64,000 nt of DNA from Haloferula rosea (GCF_016595525.1 NZ_JAENII010000015.1:51397-115396); one strand, 5' to 3'; shown: positions 9,697-18,496, counted from the stretch's first letter. A program made the numbers and translations. The notes: generated from the letters alone by a model not told the origin.

Positions 9697-12432
9697 ATGA
9701 GCGCCAACGGAGAATACAAAGACACCATCCTGCTGCCGCAGACTGATTTCCCCATGCGGGGGGATCTGGTCAAGCGCGAGCCGCAGCGACTCGCCCGATG
9801 GGAATCCGCAGGTCTGTACGAGCGAATTATTGCCCGCCGCAAGGCGCAGAATGCCCCGAAGTTCGTGCTCCACGATGGGCCTCCCTTCGCCAATGGGGAC
9901 GTCCACATGGGCACGGCGCTGAACAAGGTGCTCAAGGACCTGGTGGTGAAATCGAAGACCATGGCGGGCTTCGAGGCGCCTTTCGTCCCCGGTTGGGACT
10001 GTCACGGGCTGCCGATCGAGTTCAAGGTGGTGAAGCAGGCGCAAGGCCTGGAGCCGGCGGAGATCCGTCGTCGCTCGGCTGAGTTTGCGAACAAGTTCAT
10101 CGACATCCAGCGGGGGTCCTTCAAACGCCTCGGGGTTTTCGGGGACTGGGAGAACCCGTATCTGACGATGGCGCCCGAGTATGAGGCTGAGATCGTCCGG
10201 ACCTTCGCCAAGCTGGTGGAGGAGGGGGTGGTGTATCAGTCGAAGAAGCCGGTGCAGTGGTCCTATGGGGCCCACACGGCGCTGGCTGAGGCCGAGGTCG
10301 AGTACCAGGACAAGACGAGCCCGGCGATCTACGTGAAATTCCCGCTGACTCCGATGTCGGCATCGAAGCTGGGGATCGGCAATGCCTCGCTGGCGATCTG
10401 GACGACCACTCCCTGGACGCTGCCGGCGAACCTCGGGGTGGCCCTGCATCCGGACTTCACCTACGTGGTGGGACAGTTCGAGGGCAACGGCCGGAAGGAA
10501 ATCCTCATCGTGGTGCGCGAGCTCATCGATACGCTCGTGGAGAAGACGGGCATGCGGCTGGTCACCGAGCTCAAGGAACTCAAGGGCCGTGAGCTGGAGA
10601 ACCTTGAAGCCAAGCACCCGTTCCTTGACCGGACCTCGAAGGTCATCCTCGGGCAGTTCGTGACGACCGAGGCAGGCACCGGTGCGGTGCACATCGCTCC
10701 CGGGCATGGTGCAGACGACTACGTGGTCGGCCGCCAATATGGTCTTGATGTGCTTTCCCCGGTCGATGACGACGGCAACTTCACCGAGGAAGCCGGGCTT
10801 CCTGAGTTGGTCGGCAAGCATGTCTTCAAGAGCAACGACTGGATCATCGAGCTTCTCGAGCAGAAGGGCGTCCTGCTGGCGCAGGAAACCTACGAACACA
10901 GCTACCCGCACTGCTGGCGCTCGAAGACGCCGATCATTTTCCGCGCGGTGGAGCAGTTCTTCATCTCGCTGGATTCACTGCGCGAAACCGCGCTGAGCGA
11001 GATCGACAAGGTCGAGTGGCTCCCGGCGTGGGGTCGCAACCGGATCTACGGCACGGTGGAAGCCCGGCCGGACTGGTGCATCAGCCGCCAGCGGACGTGG
11101 GGCGTGCCATTGCCCGTCTTCTTCAAGCACGGCAAGGCGGTGCTGTGTGCGGAGACTTCGCGCAAGGTCGCCGATCTCGTCGAGAAGGAAGGGACGAATG
11201 TCTGGTTTGAGCTTTCGGATGAGGAACTCTGCGAACGTCTGGGCCTGGAGAAGGGGCTCACCCGTTGCCGTGACACGCTCGACGTGTGGATCGACTCCGG
11301 TTGCTCGCACGTGGCGGTGCTCGACAAGCATCCGGAGCTTCGGGTGCCGGCGGATCTCTACCTCGAGGCGACCGACCAGCACCGCGGCTGGTTCCAGAGC
11401 TCGCTCATGATGAGCGTGGCCTACCGTGGCAAGGCACCCTACAAGTCGGTGCTGACGCACGGATTCGTGGTCGACAAGGACAAGAAGAAGATCTCGAAGT
11501 CCGACGCGGCGAAGGCCGGCAAGCCGACGGATGCCTCCTACTTCTACGACAAGTATGGTGCGGACATCGTGCGCCTGTGGGTCAGCTCGGTCGACTGGCA
11601 GACGGAGGTTCCCTTCGGCGAGGATCTGTTCAAGCAGGTGGCTGAACCGTACCGCCGCCTGCGCAACACGCTGCGCATCCTGCTCGGCAACCTGGATGGC
11701 TTCGATCCGGAGATGGATCGGGTGGCTGCAAGCCACATGCCGCTCCTGGACCAGTGGATCCTCGAACGTCTCAACAAGGTGGTCGGCGAATGCCGCAAGG
11801 CCTACGAGCGCTATGAGTTCCGCAAGGTGTTCAACGAGTTGAACCAGTTCTGCGCCACCGATCTGTCGGCCGTCTACATCGATGCGACGAAGGACCGGAT
11901 GTATTGCGATGCCAAGAGCTCGGTGCGGCGCCGTGCCACGCAGACGGCGATGTACGACATTTTCAGTAGTCTGTGCCGCATGCTGGCACCGATCCTCGCC
12001 TACACCGCGGATGAGGCCTGGGAGTTTGCGACCTTCACGGAGGGGAGTGTCCACGAACAGGACTTCCCGGATGCCGATGAGAGTTTCTCGGGTGATGAGG
12101 CCACCCACAAGGTGAACCGCCTGCTGGAGATCCGCCACGAAGTGCAGACGGCGATCGAGGAGCAGGTGAAACAGAAGGCATTCAAGAAGAACAACGAGGC
12201 GGCGGTCAGTCTGACGGTCAAGGAGGGCGAGGCGGTCTACGATCTGCTGAACGACTCCGAGTTTGCCAAGGAGTTCTTCATTCTCGCCGAGTTCTCGGTC
12301 AAGCCGGGTGCGGAGTTTGCCGTCGAGGTCAGGAAGTCCGACCACGGCATGTGCCCGCGGTGCCGGCGCTATGAGCCGTTGGTGGAAGACAAGTTGTGCG
12401 AACGCTGTCACGGCGTGATGGCCGGGCGATGA
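9697..12432 (+). CDS. ileS: Isoleucyl-tRNA synthetase
   Basis: 911 residues from ATG 9697, a class Ia synthetase of bacterial length. It charges tRNA-Ile with isoleucine and edits valine in the cytoplasm. The first signature is HMGT at residues 70-73 (context DGPPFANGDVHMGTALNK), so the fourth position of HIGH is Thr. The second signature is KISKS at 598-602. The CP1 editing domain lies between them. Two Cys pairs at the C-terminus (Cys886/889 and Cys901/904) form the zinc finger seen in this family. The stop codon overlaps the lspA start (ATGA), so the two genes are translationally coupled, a pairing common in bacteria. Confidence 0.98.
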   Translation: MSANGEYKDTILLPQTDFPMRGDLVKREPQRLARWESAGLYERIIARRKAQNAPKFVLHDGPPFANGDVHMGTALNKVLKDLVVKSKTMAGFEAPFVPGWDCHGLPIEFKVVKQAQGLEPAEIRRRSAEFANKFIDIQRGSFKRLGVFGDWENPYLTMAPEYEAEIVRTFAKLVEEGVVYQSKKPVQWSYGAHTALAEAEVEYQDKTSPAIYVKFPLTPMSASKLGIGNASLAIWTTTPWTLPANLGVALHPDFTYVVGQFEGNGRKEILIVVRELIDTLVEKTGMRLVTELKELKGRELENLEAKHPFLDRTSKVILGQFVTTEAGTGAVHIAPGHGADDYVVGRQYGLDVLSPVDDDGNFTEEAGLPELVGKHVFKSNDWIIELLEQKGVLLAQETYEHSYPHCWRSKTPIIFRAVEQFFISLDSLRETALSEIDKVEWLPAWGRNRIYGTVEARPDWCISRQRTWGVPLPVFFKHGKAVLCAETSRKVADLVEKEGTNVWFELSDEELCERLGLEKGLTRCRDTLDVWIDSGCSHVAVLDKHPELRVPADLYLEATDQHRGWFQSSLMMSVAYRGKAPYKSVLTHGFVVDKDKKKISKSDAAKAGKPTDASYFYDKYGADIVRLWVSSVDWQTEVPFGEDLFKQVAEPYRRLRNTLRILLGNLDGFDPEMDRVAASHMPLLDQWILERLNKVVGECRKAYERYEFRKVFNELNQFCATDLSAVYIDATKDRMYCDAKSSVRRRATQTAMYDIFSSLCRMLAPILAYTADEAWEFATFTEGSVHEQDFPDADESFSGDEATHKVNRLLEIRHEVQTAIEEQVKQKAFKKNNEAAVSLTVKEGEAVYDLLNDSEFAKEFFILAEFSVKPGAEFAVEVRKSDHGMCPRCRRYEPLVEDKLCERCHGVMAGR

Positions 12433-13040
12433 GTGATTCGAAGTCAGCTGGGACGGGGGACGGGAATCCTGCCACCGGGAGAATCTGGCCGTGGCTGCTG
12501 GGGGTGACCCTGCCGCTCTACGTGCTCGATCAATGGTCGAAGTTCTGGATTGTCGACCGCTTCGTGCCGCCTTGGGTGGATGCGCCGATGGATGAGCGGA
12601 TGATCCCCGTCATCGAAGGCACTTTCAATCTGGTCCGGGTGCACAACCAGGGCGTGGCTTTCGGCATGGGGAATGGGACGGAGTGGGCTCCGCTGGTGTT
12701 TCCCTTCATCTCACTGACGGCCTTCGTGCTGATCACGGTCGGACTGAGGAAGAGCTTCTTCGTCGGGAAGATGGGGATGCTCGCCGTGGCGCTGCTGATT
12801 TGTGGGATCATCGGCAATCTAACGGACCGTCTGGTGCAAGGACATCTCCTCGAGGAGATGGAGGGCGCGTCGACCTGGGAGAAGTTCAAGGCCGGCTACG
12901 TGGTGGACTTCCTCGACTTCACGATTCCGGTGATCGATTACCGCTGGCCTTCGTTCAACGTCGCGGATTCCTGCATCTGCGTGGCGGCGGTGTTGCTCTT
13001 CATTTCCGGCTGGCTGGCCGAGAGGCGGAAAGAGGCATGA
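12429..13040 (+). CDS. lspA: Lipoprotein signal peptidase (signal peptidase II)
   Basis: 203 residues starting at the ATG that overlaps the ileS stop. LspA is an inner-membrane aspartyl protease that cleaves prolipoprotein signal peptides after diacylglyceryl transfer. About four membrane segments are visible. The two catalytic aspartates are Asp133 in NLTDR and Asp180 in FNVADS, both in their conserved blocks, and the conserved HNQGVAFG stretch is present. A loop of about 25 residues between the third and fourth segments is longer than in E. coli. The window encodes at least one substrate type, the lipoprotein at 27955. Confidence 0.97.
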   Translation: MSDSKSAGTGDGNPATGRIWPWLLGVTLPLYVLDQWSKFWIVDRFVPPWVDAPMDERMIPVIEGTFNLVRVHNQGVAFGMGNGTEWAPLVFPFISLTAFVLITVGLRKSFFVGKMGMLAVALLICGIIGNLTDRLVQGHLLEEMEGASTWEKFKAGYVVDFLDFTIPVIDYRWPSFNVADSCICVAAVLLFISGWLAERRKEA

Positions 13041-13086
13041 CTCCTCCGGGCTTGTGAAAGCCGGTTTGGCGGGCAAGGTTGCTGCC

Positions 13087-13866
13087 GTGAAATTGTGGCT
13101 GAGCCTGCTGACGATCCTGTGGTTGCCTTTGATGGCGCAGCAGTCGTTCGAGCTTCCCGTGCCGCCGAGACCGGCGAACCGGGTGCTGGATCAGGCCCGG
13201 CTTTTCGCGGTGGAGCCGGAGCGCAGACAAGCGCTGGAGGCGAAGCTGGCGGAGTTCACCGGGCGGACGGGCTATCAGGTGGAGGTCGCGCTTTTCGACA
13301 ACCTGATCGGCGTGGAGCTGCCCGAGCAATCGGAGATGATCAAGGACGAGTGGTTGGGCGACGCTCCGGGGCTGGTGCTGGTCGTGGTGACCGACAGTGG
13401 CGATTGGCGGATCGCTTGGGCCTCGACTCCGGATGTGGTGACTGAGAGTGGAACGGTGCCGGTCCTCGATGAGCATGATGTGGCGCCGCAGACGCGTGTG
13501 GAGGTGGTCAATACGCTCCGCGCTCTTCCGAGGATGGAGACCGGGTCGCTGGATGGGGTGGGGCGTCTGGTGGATGCCCTGCTTTCCTCCTTGGAGTCCT
13601 CATTCACTCCTGATGAGCGACCGAGGGCACAGCGACTTCGTGTCTGGGTGCTGGGTATCGGGGCCTTGGCGGGGGTCGTGCTTCTTGCGCTGATGGCGGT
13701 GACGCTGTCACGCCGCGGCGATGCGAAGCGGCGGGATCAATGGGTCTTCCCGGACGTGCCGGTGGGTCAGCGCCTGGGTGCTGCGGCGGGAGGTGGAAAG
13801 ATCAGCTCGAGGACTTTTTCTCAGGGCGCTCGCGCGAACGCCGGCGACGAAGCATCGGAGGCTTGA
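13087..13866 (+). CDS. TPM-domain membrane protein (TLP18.3/Psb32/MOLO-1 type)
   Basis: 259 residues from GTG 13087, chosen because it begins a clean signal peptide (KLWLSLLTILWLPLMAQ) with AAGG 9 nt upstream; an in-frame GTG at 13054 is possible. The TPM domain (about residues 20-150) shows the family pattern: RVLDQARLF, a helical stretch, TGYQVEVALFDN, then GLVLVVVTDSGDWRIAW. One transmembrane helix follows near residues 185-205 with a short cytoplasmic tail. TPM proteins are extracytoplasmic and poorly understood; some assist membrane-complex maintenance. The last 65 nt overlap the convergent DUF2062 gene. Confidence 0.85.
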   Translation: MKLWLSLLTILWLPLMAQQSFELPVPPRPANRVLDQARLFAVEPERRQALEAKLAEFTGRTGYQVEVALFDNLIGVELPEQSEMIKDEWLGDAPGLVLVVVTDSGDWRIAWASTPDVVTESGTVPVLDEHDVAPQTRVEVVNTLRALPRMETGSLDGVGRLVDALLSSLESSFTPDERPRAQRLRVWVLGIGALAGVVLLALMAVTLSRRGDAKRRDQWVFPDVPVGQRLGAAAGGGKISSRTFSQGARANAGDEASEA

Positions 13867-14392
13867 TCGGCAGGTGGTCGGGAAGGATGGCTGAGAAAAG
13901 ATGGACCAGCGGGTAGGCTGCAAGGGCGAGCAGCACCCCACAGGTCAGGAAGCCGAGAATGAAGGCGGAGACGTCGAGATGCACGGTGGCGCCGCCGAAT
14001 GGCACGTCGACCTCACCGAGTTTCGGCATGGGCACGCCGAGGGAGTCGCGGAGCCAGAGCCCGAACTTGTGCTGGGTGATGCGGATGAAGGGTTCGGTGA
14101 GTGGATTGCTGATGAAGCAGGCCAGCACGGCGAAGGGAATGTTGGCGCGACCTCGGGCAGCGAGTGCCGCGGCCACGAGCGTCTGCCCGGGCATGGGCAT
14201 CATCGAGAAAAAGCATCCGATGGAGACGGCGGCGGCCACGCTGTCGCGGCAGGGTTGCCAGAGTCGGCGGTCGAGCAGTCTCCTGCGGACGGGCTGCCAC
14301 CATTGGCGGTGCCGGAGCCGCCGGTGTCCGACCAGGCGATGGACCTTTCGAACCAATCGAAGGTAGCGAACTTTCCATTTCCGCGGCGGCAC
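13802..14392 (-). CDS. DUF2062 membrane protein
   Basis: 196 residues. The N-terminus is strongly basic (many Arg and Lys in the first 45 residues) and is followed by the conserved DUF2062 core (SIGCFFSMMPMPGQTLVAAALA, then FISNPLTEPFIRITQHKFG) and a second membrane pair. The C-terminus is again Arg/Lys-rich. The family is widespread in Gram-negative bacteria with no proven biochemical function; it often sits near lipid or envelope genes, as with uppP and lspA here. Its 3' end overlaps the TPM gene by 65 nt in the opposite direction, an unusually long tail-to-tail overlap. Confidence 0.88.
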   Translation of the reverse strand: MPPRKWKVRYLRLVRKVHRLVGHRRLRHRQWWQPVRRRLLDRRLWQPCRDSVAAAVSIGCFFSMMPMPGQTLVAAALAARGRANIPFAVLACFISNPLTEPFIRITQHKFGLWLRDSLGVPMPKLGEVDVPFGGATVHLDVSAFILGFLTCGVLLALAAYPLVHLFSAILPDHLPIKPPMLRRRRSRERPEKKSSS

Positions 14393-14517
14393 GTTGAAAG
14401 TTCAGCCCTGCTCGGGGAGGAATCAATGGCAATCGGTGAAGATCGTATGAAGCTGGTGCTTCTGACTTGGCTCGACGTGGAAAGCCCGCATGCTGCCGCC
14501 GCCTGCGGGCCAATAAG

Positions 14518-15405
14518 ATGAACTGGATTCAAGCGCTCATTCTCGGAGTAATCGAAGGTCTGACGGAATACCTCCCTGTCAGTTCGACGGGTCACCTGAT
14601 CGTTGCCCAGCGATTCATGGGGATTGGGATGGAAGGGCAGGAGAAACAGGCGGCGGACTGCTTCGCCATTTGCATCCAGGCGGGGGCGATTCTGGCGGTG
14701 CTGGGGCTCTACTGGCCGCGTGTGCGGCAGATGCTCATGGGGCTGCTGGGGAAGGACCGGGTGGGGCTGAGGTTGTTGATGGCGATGGTGGTCGGCTTCC
14801 TGCCGGCAGCCGTGATCGGGCTTCTGGCGAATGATTGGATCGAGGCACGGCTTTTCGGTCTGAAGCCGGTGGTCGCCGCCTGGCTGGTCGGGGGTGTGGG
14901 GATTCTTTTCGTAGCGCGCTGGATGAAGCGTGGCGGTGGTTCGAAGGGTGTCGAGTTGGCCGAGCTAACCTGGAAGATGGCTCTGATCGTGGGGCTGGCG
15001 CAGTGCGTGGCCATGTGGCCAGGCACGAGCCGGAGCCTGATGACCATCCTCGGCGGTGTGCTGGTCGGCCTGCGCTTGAGCGCTGCCGTGGAGTTTTCGT
15101 TTCTGCTGGGCCTGGTCACATTGACCGCTGCCACCGCGAAAAAGGCGGTGTGGCCGATCGAGGGCATCGATGAGCGCTACGATGCGGCCTTCGGCGGCAC
15201 GATGCTGATGCTCGATACCTACGACTGGATGCCGATGCTGGTGGGGGTGGTTGGAGCGACGGTTTCCGCGGCGTTGGCGGTAAAATGGATGGTCGGATAC
15301 CTGAATCGCAAGGGTTTGGGGGTGTTCGGGTGGTATCGGATTGCCGTCGGAATCGCGGTTGGCGGGCTGATTTTGACCGACTTCCACGGGTTCGGTTCGG
15401 CCTGA
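14518..15405 (+). CDS. uppP: Undecaprenyl-diphosphatase (UppP/BacA)
   Basis: 295 residues from ATG 14518. The enzyme dephosphorylates undecaprenyl pyrophosphate at the membrane to recycle the lipid carrier for peptidoglycan and O-antigen; overexpression gives bacitracin resistance. Both family signatures are present: EGLTEYLPVSSTGH (Glu13, Glu17, His26) and PGTSRS (168-173). Seven to eight membrane helices fit the family. It is followed by an M23 peptidase, so the neighbourhood leans towards cell-wall metabolism. Confidence 0.97.
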   Translation: MNWIQALILGVIEGLTEYLPVSSTGHLIVAQRFMGIGMEGQEKQAADCFAICIQAGAILAVLGLYWPRVRQMLMGLLGKDRVGLRLLMAMVVGFLPAAVIGLLANDWIEARLFGLKPVVAAWLVGGVGILFVARWMKRGGGSKGVELAELTWKMALIVGLAQCVAMWPGTSRSLMTILGGVLVGLRLSAAVEFSFLLGLVTLTAATAKKAVWPIEGIDERYDAAFGGTMLMLDTYDWMPMLVGVVGATVSAALAVKWMVGYLNRKGLGVFGWYRIAVGIAVGGLILTDFHGFGSA

Positions 15406-15446
15406 TTCTTCTTGCCCGAACGATGAGCTGGCCTTGGACTTGCGCT

Positions 15447-16112
15447 ATGACGTTCCCTTGGACTCAGACCATGGGGCGCCTGCTCACCGCACTGGCGCTC
15501 GTATTCCTCTGCTCAGGCAGCGGGTTGATCGCCAAGACGGTCCGTATTCCGATTGCCGACGGCTTTGATTTCCCGGTCGGAAAGCCGAATGCGGATGGCT
15601 ACTACAAGGCGCGAGGCCTGCGGCTCCGCTCTCCCACGCACTTCGGCGAGGACTGGAATGGCCGCGGCGGTGGCAATACCGATTTGGGCGACCCGGTGTA
15701 TTCGATGGGCAATGGCATCGTGGTCTGGGCCTATGATGTGAAGGCCGGGTGGGGGAATGTGGTGATCATTCGTCACGCCTACCGCGATCCCAAGACCGGG
15801 CAGGTCAAACATTGTGACTCTCTCTACGGCCACCTGCGGGTGATGAGTGTGAAGGTCGGACAGCAGGTGAAGCGTGGCGAAAAGATCGGTACCATCGGGT
15901 CGAACCGGGGCATGTATGCCGCCCATTTGCACTTCGAGGTGCGTCACAATCTGAACATCGGCATGCACCGGAATTCGGTGGGTCGGGATTACGCCAACTG
16001 GGCGGACCCGACGGATTTCATCAACCGCTATCGCCGCCTCAATCGCGAGTGGGGACGTCAGGCGGTTCCCGTCGGAACCTTCAAGGAATACGCGGGCTTC
16101 CGCGGCTTGTAA
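15447..16112 (+). CDS. Exported M23-family metallopeptidase
   Basis: About 221 residues from ATG 15447; ATG 15423 and ATG 15471 are alternatives and all give a signal peptide (RLLTALALVFLCSGSGLIA). The LytM/M23 fold has its zinc site: His65 and Asp69 in THFGEDWN, then HLHFE (His160, His162). The glycine-rich GDPVYSMGNGIVV and YGHL blocks are also present. M23 enzymes cleave peptidoglycan cross-bridges or act as wall-remodelling factors. It reads through to the nuclease gene 4 nt later, so the two form one unit, probably after uppP. Confidence 0.92.
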   Translation: MTFPWTQTMGRLLTALALVFLCSGSGLIAKTVRIPIADGFDFPVGKPNADGYYKARGLRLRSPTHFGEDWNGRGGGNTDLGDPVYSMGNGIVVWAYDVKAGWGNVVIIRHAYRDPKTGQVKHCDSLYGHLRVMSVKVGQQVKRGEKIGTIGSNRGMYAAHLHFEVRHNLNIGMHRNSVGRDYANWADPTDFINRYRRLNREWGRQAVPVGTFKEYAGFRGL

Positions 16113-16115
16113 GCG

Positions 16116-16769
16116 ATGGCGATCCAGGCGAAGCAATCGAGCTGGTCGCTCATCCTGCTTCTGGTCGTGGCCGGTGGGCTGTGGCTGAAGGAGCAGATGG
16201 CCCGTCCGGACGCCGTTGGCGGTGTGGTGCAGACGGCGGAGGGCTGGGAGCGGATCGAGGGATGTCGGTGGATCCCTCACGACCGGAACGATGGCGACAG
16301 CTTTCACGTTCGCTTTCCGGATGGCCGGGAGGAGCAGATCCGGTTGTTTTTCGTGGATGCCCCGGAGTCTGCCCGCCGGAGCTACGGTGGAGGTCGTAGT
16401 AATCATGAGCGGATCTCGTATCAGGCGAAGGCCTTCGGGATCGATGATGATGCCGCTGTGGAGGTGGGGCGGATGGCGAAGAAAAAGGTGGAGTCTTGGC
16501 TGGGTGATGGAGATTTCGTCGTGGTCACCCGCTGGGAGGATCCATTCGGAGACCGCCGCTTCAGTGCCCTGGTGGAGTTGGACTCGGGCGAGTGGCTTCA
16601 CGAAAAGCTCGTCAAGGAGGGCCTCGTGCGGATCTACACAAAGGGGACGGTGATGCCCGATGGGACTTCCATCGAGGAGCAGGAGAAGCATCTCCGGAAT
16701 CTCGAAAAGGCAGCCCGCGCTCACGGGGTTGGCGGGTGGAGTTCGCGTGAGATCCATCAGGTCCGCTAG
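16116..16769 (+). CDS. Membrane-anchored thermonuclease (staphylococcal nuclease fold)
   Basis: 217 residues. An N-terminal hydrophobic anchor (SLILLLVVAGGLWL) puts the nuclease domain outside the cytoplasm. SNase motifs are present: NDGDSFHVRF, then IRLFFVDAPES with the conserved Asp and Arg, and a Gln-Ala-Lys stretch. The C-terminal half has EWLHEKLVKEGLVRIY, as in the family. The enzyme hydrolyses DNA and RNA and needs calcium. The role could be nutrient scavenging. It follows the M23 gene with a 3-nt gap. Confidence 0.9.
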   Translation: MAIQAKQSSWSLILLLVVAGGLWLKEQMARPDAVGGVVQTAEGWERIEGCRWIPHDRNDGDSFHVRFPDGREEQIRLFFVDAPESARRSYGGGRSNHERISYQAKAFGIDDDAAVEVGRMAKKKVESWLGDGDFVVVTRWEDPFGDRRFSALVELDSGEWLHEKLVKEGLVRIYTKGTVMPDGTSIEEQEKHLRNLEKAARAHGVGGWSSREIHQVR

Positions 16770-16895
16770 GACGGGGGCGAGGTTTGTGGGTGGTTAGCCT
16801 AGCCTAACACTCAGGAGAAGCGAAGAGGGCTCCTTTGGCTGGACTGCTTCTCGACGTGGCGGGTACTGTATCGTGTTCACCCCCTACATCCCCCC
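16770..16895. other. Intergenic region with palindromes before the PEP-CTERM gene
   Basis: A small inverted repeat (GTTAG-CCTAGC-CTAAC, around 16792-16807) and a wider one (GAGAAGC near 16813 against GCTTCTC near 16846) lie here. They may end the uppP-M23-nuclease transcript. No T-run follows, so this is not called a firm terminator. Confidence 0.35.
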
Positions 16896-17645
16896 ATGAA
16901 ATTTGACTCCGTATTTCCCGGAGTGCTTGCGCTTGCTGTGCTGGGCACTTCACCACTTCTTGCCCAAGACCTTGTCTATCAGCTCAACGAGCGACCGGTC
17001 AGCCAAAGTGAACCGTTCTTTCCGATGGAGAATGGTCTGGCCTATGCCGATGGAGCCACTCTTGGAGGAAGCGAACGATTTGTCACCGAGGCATCGCTTC
17101 GGGTGCTCTCGAGCATTGAGCGCACCGGTGATGTGACATTTTCACTGTATGGTGTGACTGCGGCGGACCCTTCAGGAGGGCAACCTGGTGTGACGCCTGG
17201 AGCGTTGGCGGCTTTTCAGCCGGGTGCAACCGCTCTGGGTTCGGTCACGCTGAGTTCGGTGAATTTCGGTGGCGGCTTTGCGCCAACTGAACTGATTTTT
17301 TCGGGGCTCGATACGCTTGTGGGAGACGATCTCTTCTGGGCGATCGAGTTCAGCGAGGTCACTGGCCTTGAGCAAGATCCTCTCTTCGGGGTGTTTTTGG
17401 GGGATTCCGGGACGCTGCCCGTCGCTGGTTCGGCCACGGACCCAAGTCGCCTCTACCGCCGCGGTTCCGGAGCCTCATCCTGGGAGCTCGCGGCCTTTGA
17501 CGACCCGACTTTTGCGGAGCGGAATCCACCTCTTACGAGTTCATTGGCTGTGAGCATTTCGGCCACTGCCGTGCCCGAGCCCACGGTGGCGGTCCTGGGC
17601 CTCCTCGGTGCGATGGGGTTGCTCCGCCGCCGTCGGGCCGCTTGA
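16896..17645 (+). CDS. PEP-CTERM sorting-domain protein
   Basis: 249 residues with a Sec signal peptide (VLALAVLGTSPLLA) and a textbook PEP-CTERM tail: VPEPTVAVLGLLGAMGLLRRRRAA with the Val-Pro-Glu-Pro motif, a hydrophobic helix and a terminal Arg cluster. Such tails are processed by EpsH/exosortase and tie the protein to an exopolysaccharide-linked surface system in Gram-negative bacteria. The body is beta-rich and of unknown function. The exosortase itself is not in this window. The next gene starts 9 nt later. Confidence 0.92.
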   Translation: MKFDSVFPGVLALAVLGTSPLLAQDLVYQLNERPVSQSEPFFPMENGLAYADGATLGGSERFVTEASLRVLSSIERTGDVTFSLYGVTAADPSGGQPGVTPGALAAFQPGATALGSVTLSSVNFGGGFAPTELIFSGLDTLVGDDLFWAIEFSEVTGLEQDPLFGVFLGDSGTLPVAGSATDPSRLYRRGSGASSWELAAFDDPTFAERNPPLTSSLAVSISATAVPEPTVAVLGLLGAMGLLRRRRAA

Positions 17646-17654
17646 CTAGCGCTC

Positions 17655-18371
17655 GTGAGCAGGAAATTGATCGAGGCCTCCAGGGTCCTTACGGAGCAAC
17701 TCCGTCCGCTGGACTTTTCGAAGGCAAGTCACGTGTATTTGCCCACGGACTATGCCCGGGTCCCGCATGAGAAGTATTTGCGGAAATTCGGGACCGGCCG
17801 GAAGCGGGTGTTGATGTTGGGAATGAATCCCGGGCCTTGGGGGATGTCACAAACGGGTGTGCCCTTCGGTGAGATTCCGGCCGTCCGGGATTGGATGGGG
17901 ATTTCAGGGAAGGTGGGAAAGCCGGAGCCTGAGCACCCCAAGCGACCGATCACCGGATTCGCGTGCGAGCGTTCCGAGGTCAGCGGGCGGAGGCTCTGGG
18001 GGTTGTTCGCCGAACGCTATCCCGATCCCGCCGACTTCTTTGCGGATCATTTCGTCAGCAACTACTGCCCCTTGGTATGGATGAGTGAGACCGGGGCGAA
18101 CATCACGCCCGACAAGCTGCCCAAGTCCGAGATGGAGCCGGTGGAGAAGGCTTGTCTGGAACACCTGATCAAGGTGATCGAGTTGATGGATCCGGAGTTC
18201 CTGATTGGTGTCGGCGCCTACGCGGAAACCAAGCTCAAGGCCGCGGCGGACGCGGTCGGCAGTCAGGCCACGCTCGGCAAGATCCTGCATCCGTCGCCTG
18301 CCTCACCCGCTGCGAACCGCGGCTGGGCGGAAGCGGCGACCAAGCAGTTGAAGGCCCAGGGGGTGTGGTAG
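17655..18371 (+). CDS. SMUG1-type uracil-DNA glycosylase
   Basis: 238 residues from GTG 17655. Motif 1 is GMNPGPWGMSQTGVPFG with the likely catalytic Asn58, and motif 2 is HPSPASPAANRGW with His212, both in the arrangement of SMUG1. SMUG1 enzymes excise uracil, and in some cases oxidised pyrimidines, from DNA in base-excision repair. Family 1 UDG has a different motif (GQDPYH), which is absent here. SMUG1 is common in animals and known in a smaller set of bacteria, so lateral transfer is possible. The motifs are seen; substrate range is inferred. Confidence 0.88.
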   Translation: MSRKLIEASRVLTEQLRPLDFSKASHVYLPTDYARVPHEKYLRKFGTGRKRVLMLGMNPGPWGMSQTGVPFGEIPAVRDWMGISGKVGKPEPEHPKRPITGFACERSEVSGRRLWGLFAERYPDPADFFADHFVSNYCPLVWMSETGANITPDKLPKSEMEPVEKACLEHLIKVIELMDPEFLIGVGAYAETKLKAAADAVGSQATLGKILHPSPASPAANRGWAEAATKQLKAQGVW

Positions 18372-18398
18372 GGATGGGAGGTTCGCCAAGGTGCTTTC

Positions 18399-18480
18399 AA
18401 GGGACCGCGCGGCGCTGCCGCGCATGAATCTGGATGGTGTGCTGGTCCGATGGATGCGCAGCAGCGCTGCGCGGTCCTTT
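18399..18480. repeat. Long inverted repeat at a convergent gene junction
   Basis: Two 27-nt arms (18399-18425 and 18454-18480) match in 23 of 27 positions. Each contains GACCGCGC and an AGCGCTGC-like core. The spacer is 28 nt. It lies between the stops of the uracil glycosylase and leuA, so it could stop transcription from both sides, but no T-run is present. It may also be a REP or MITE-like repeat: a similar GC-rich palindrome (CCGCGC-TGC-GCGCGG) sits in the suf operon. Confidence 0.6.
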
Positions 18481-18496
18481 AGGAAGGTGGGTCAGG

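Noticed and set aside
8521..10911. 796-codon minus-strand frame opposite the YheT and ileS genes
   Set aside because: High-GC shadow with His/Arg/Pro-rich low-complexity translation and no domain; both opposite genes are certain.
10975..12411. 478-codon minus-strand frame opposite ileS
   Set aside because: Antisense to conserved ileS; no recognisable motif.
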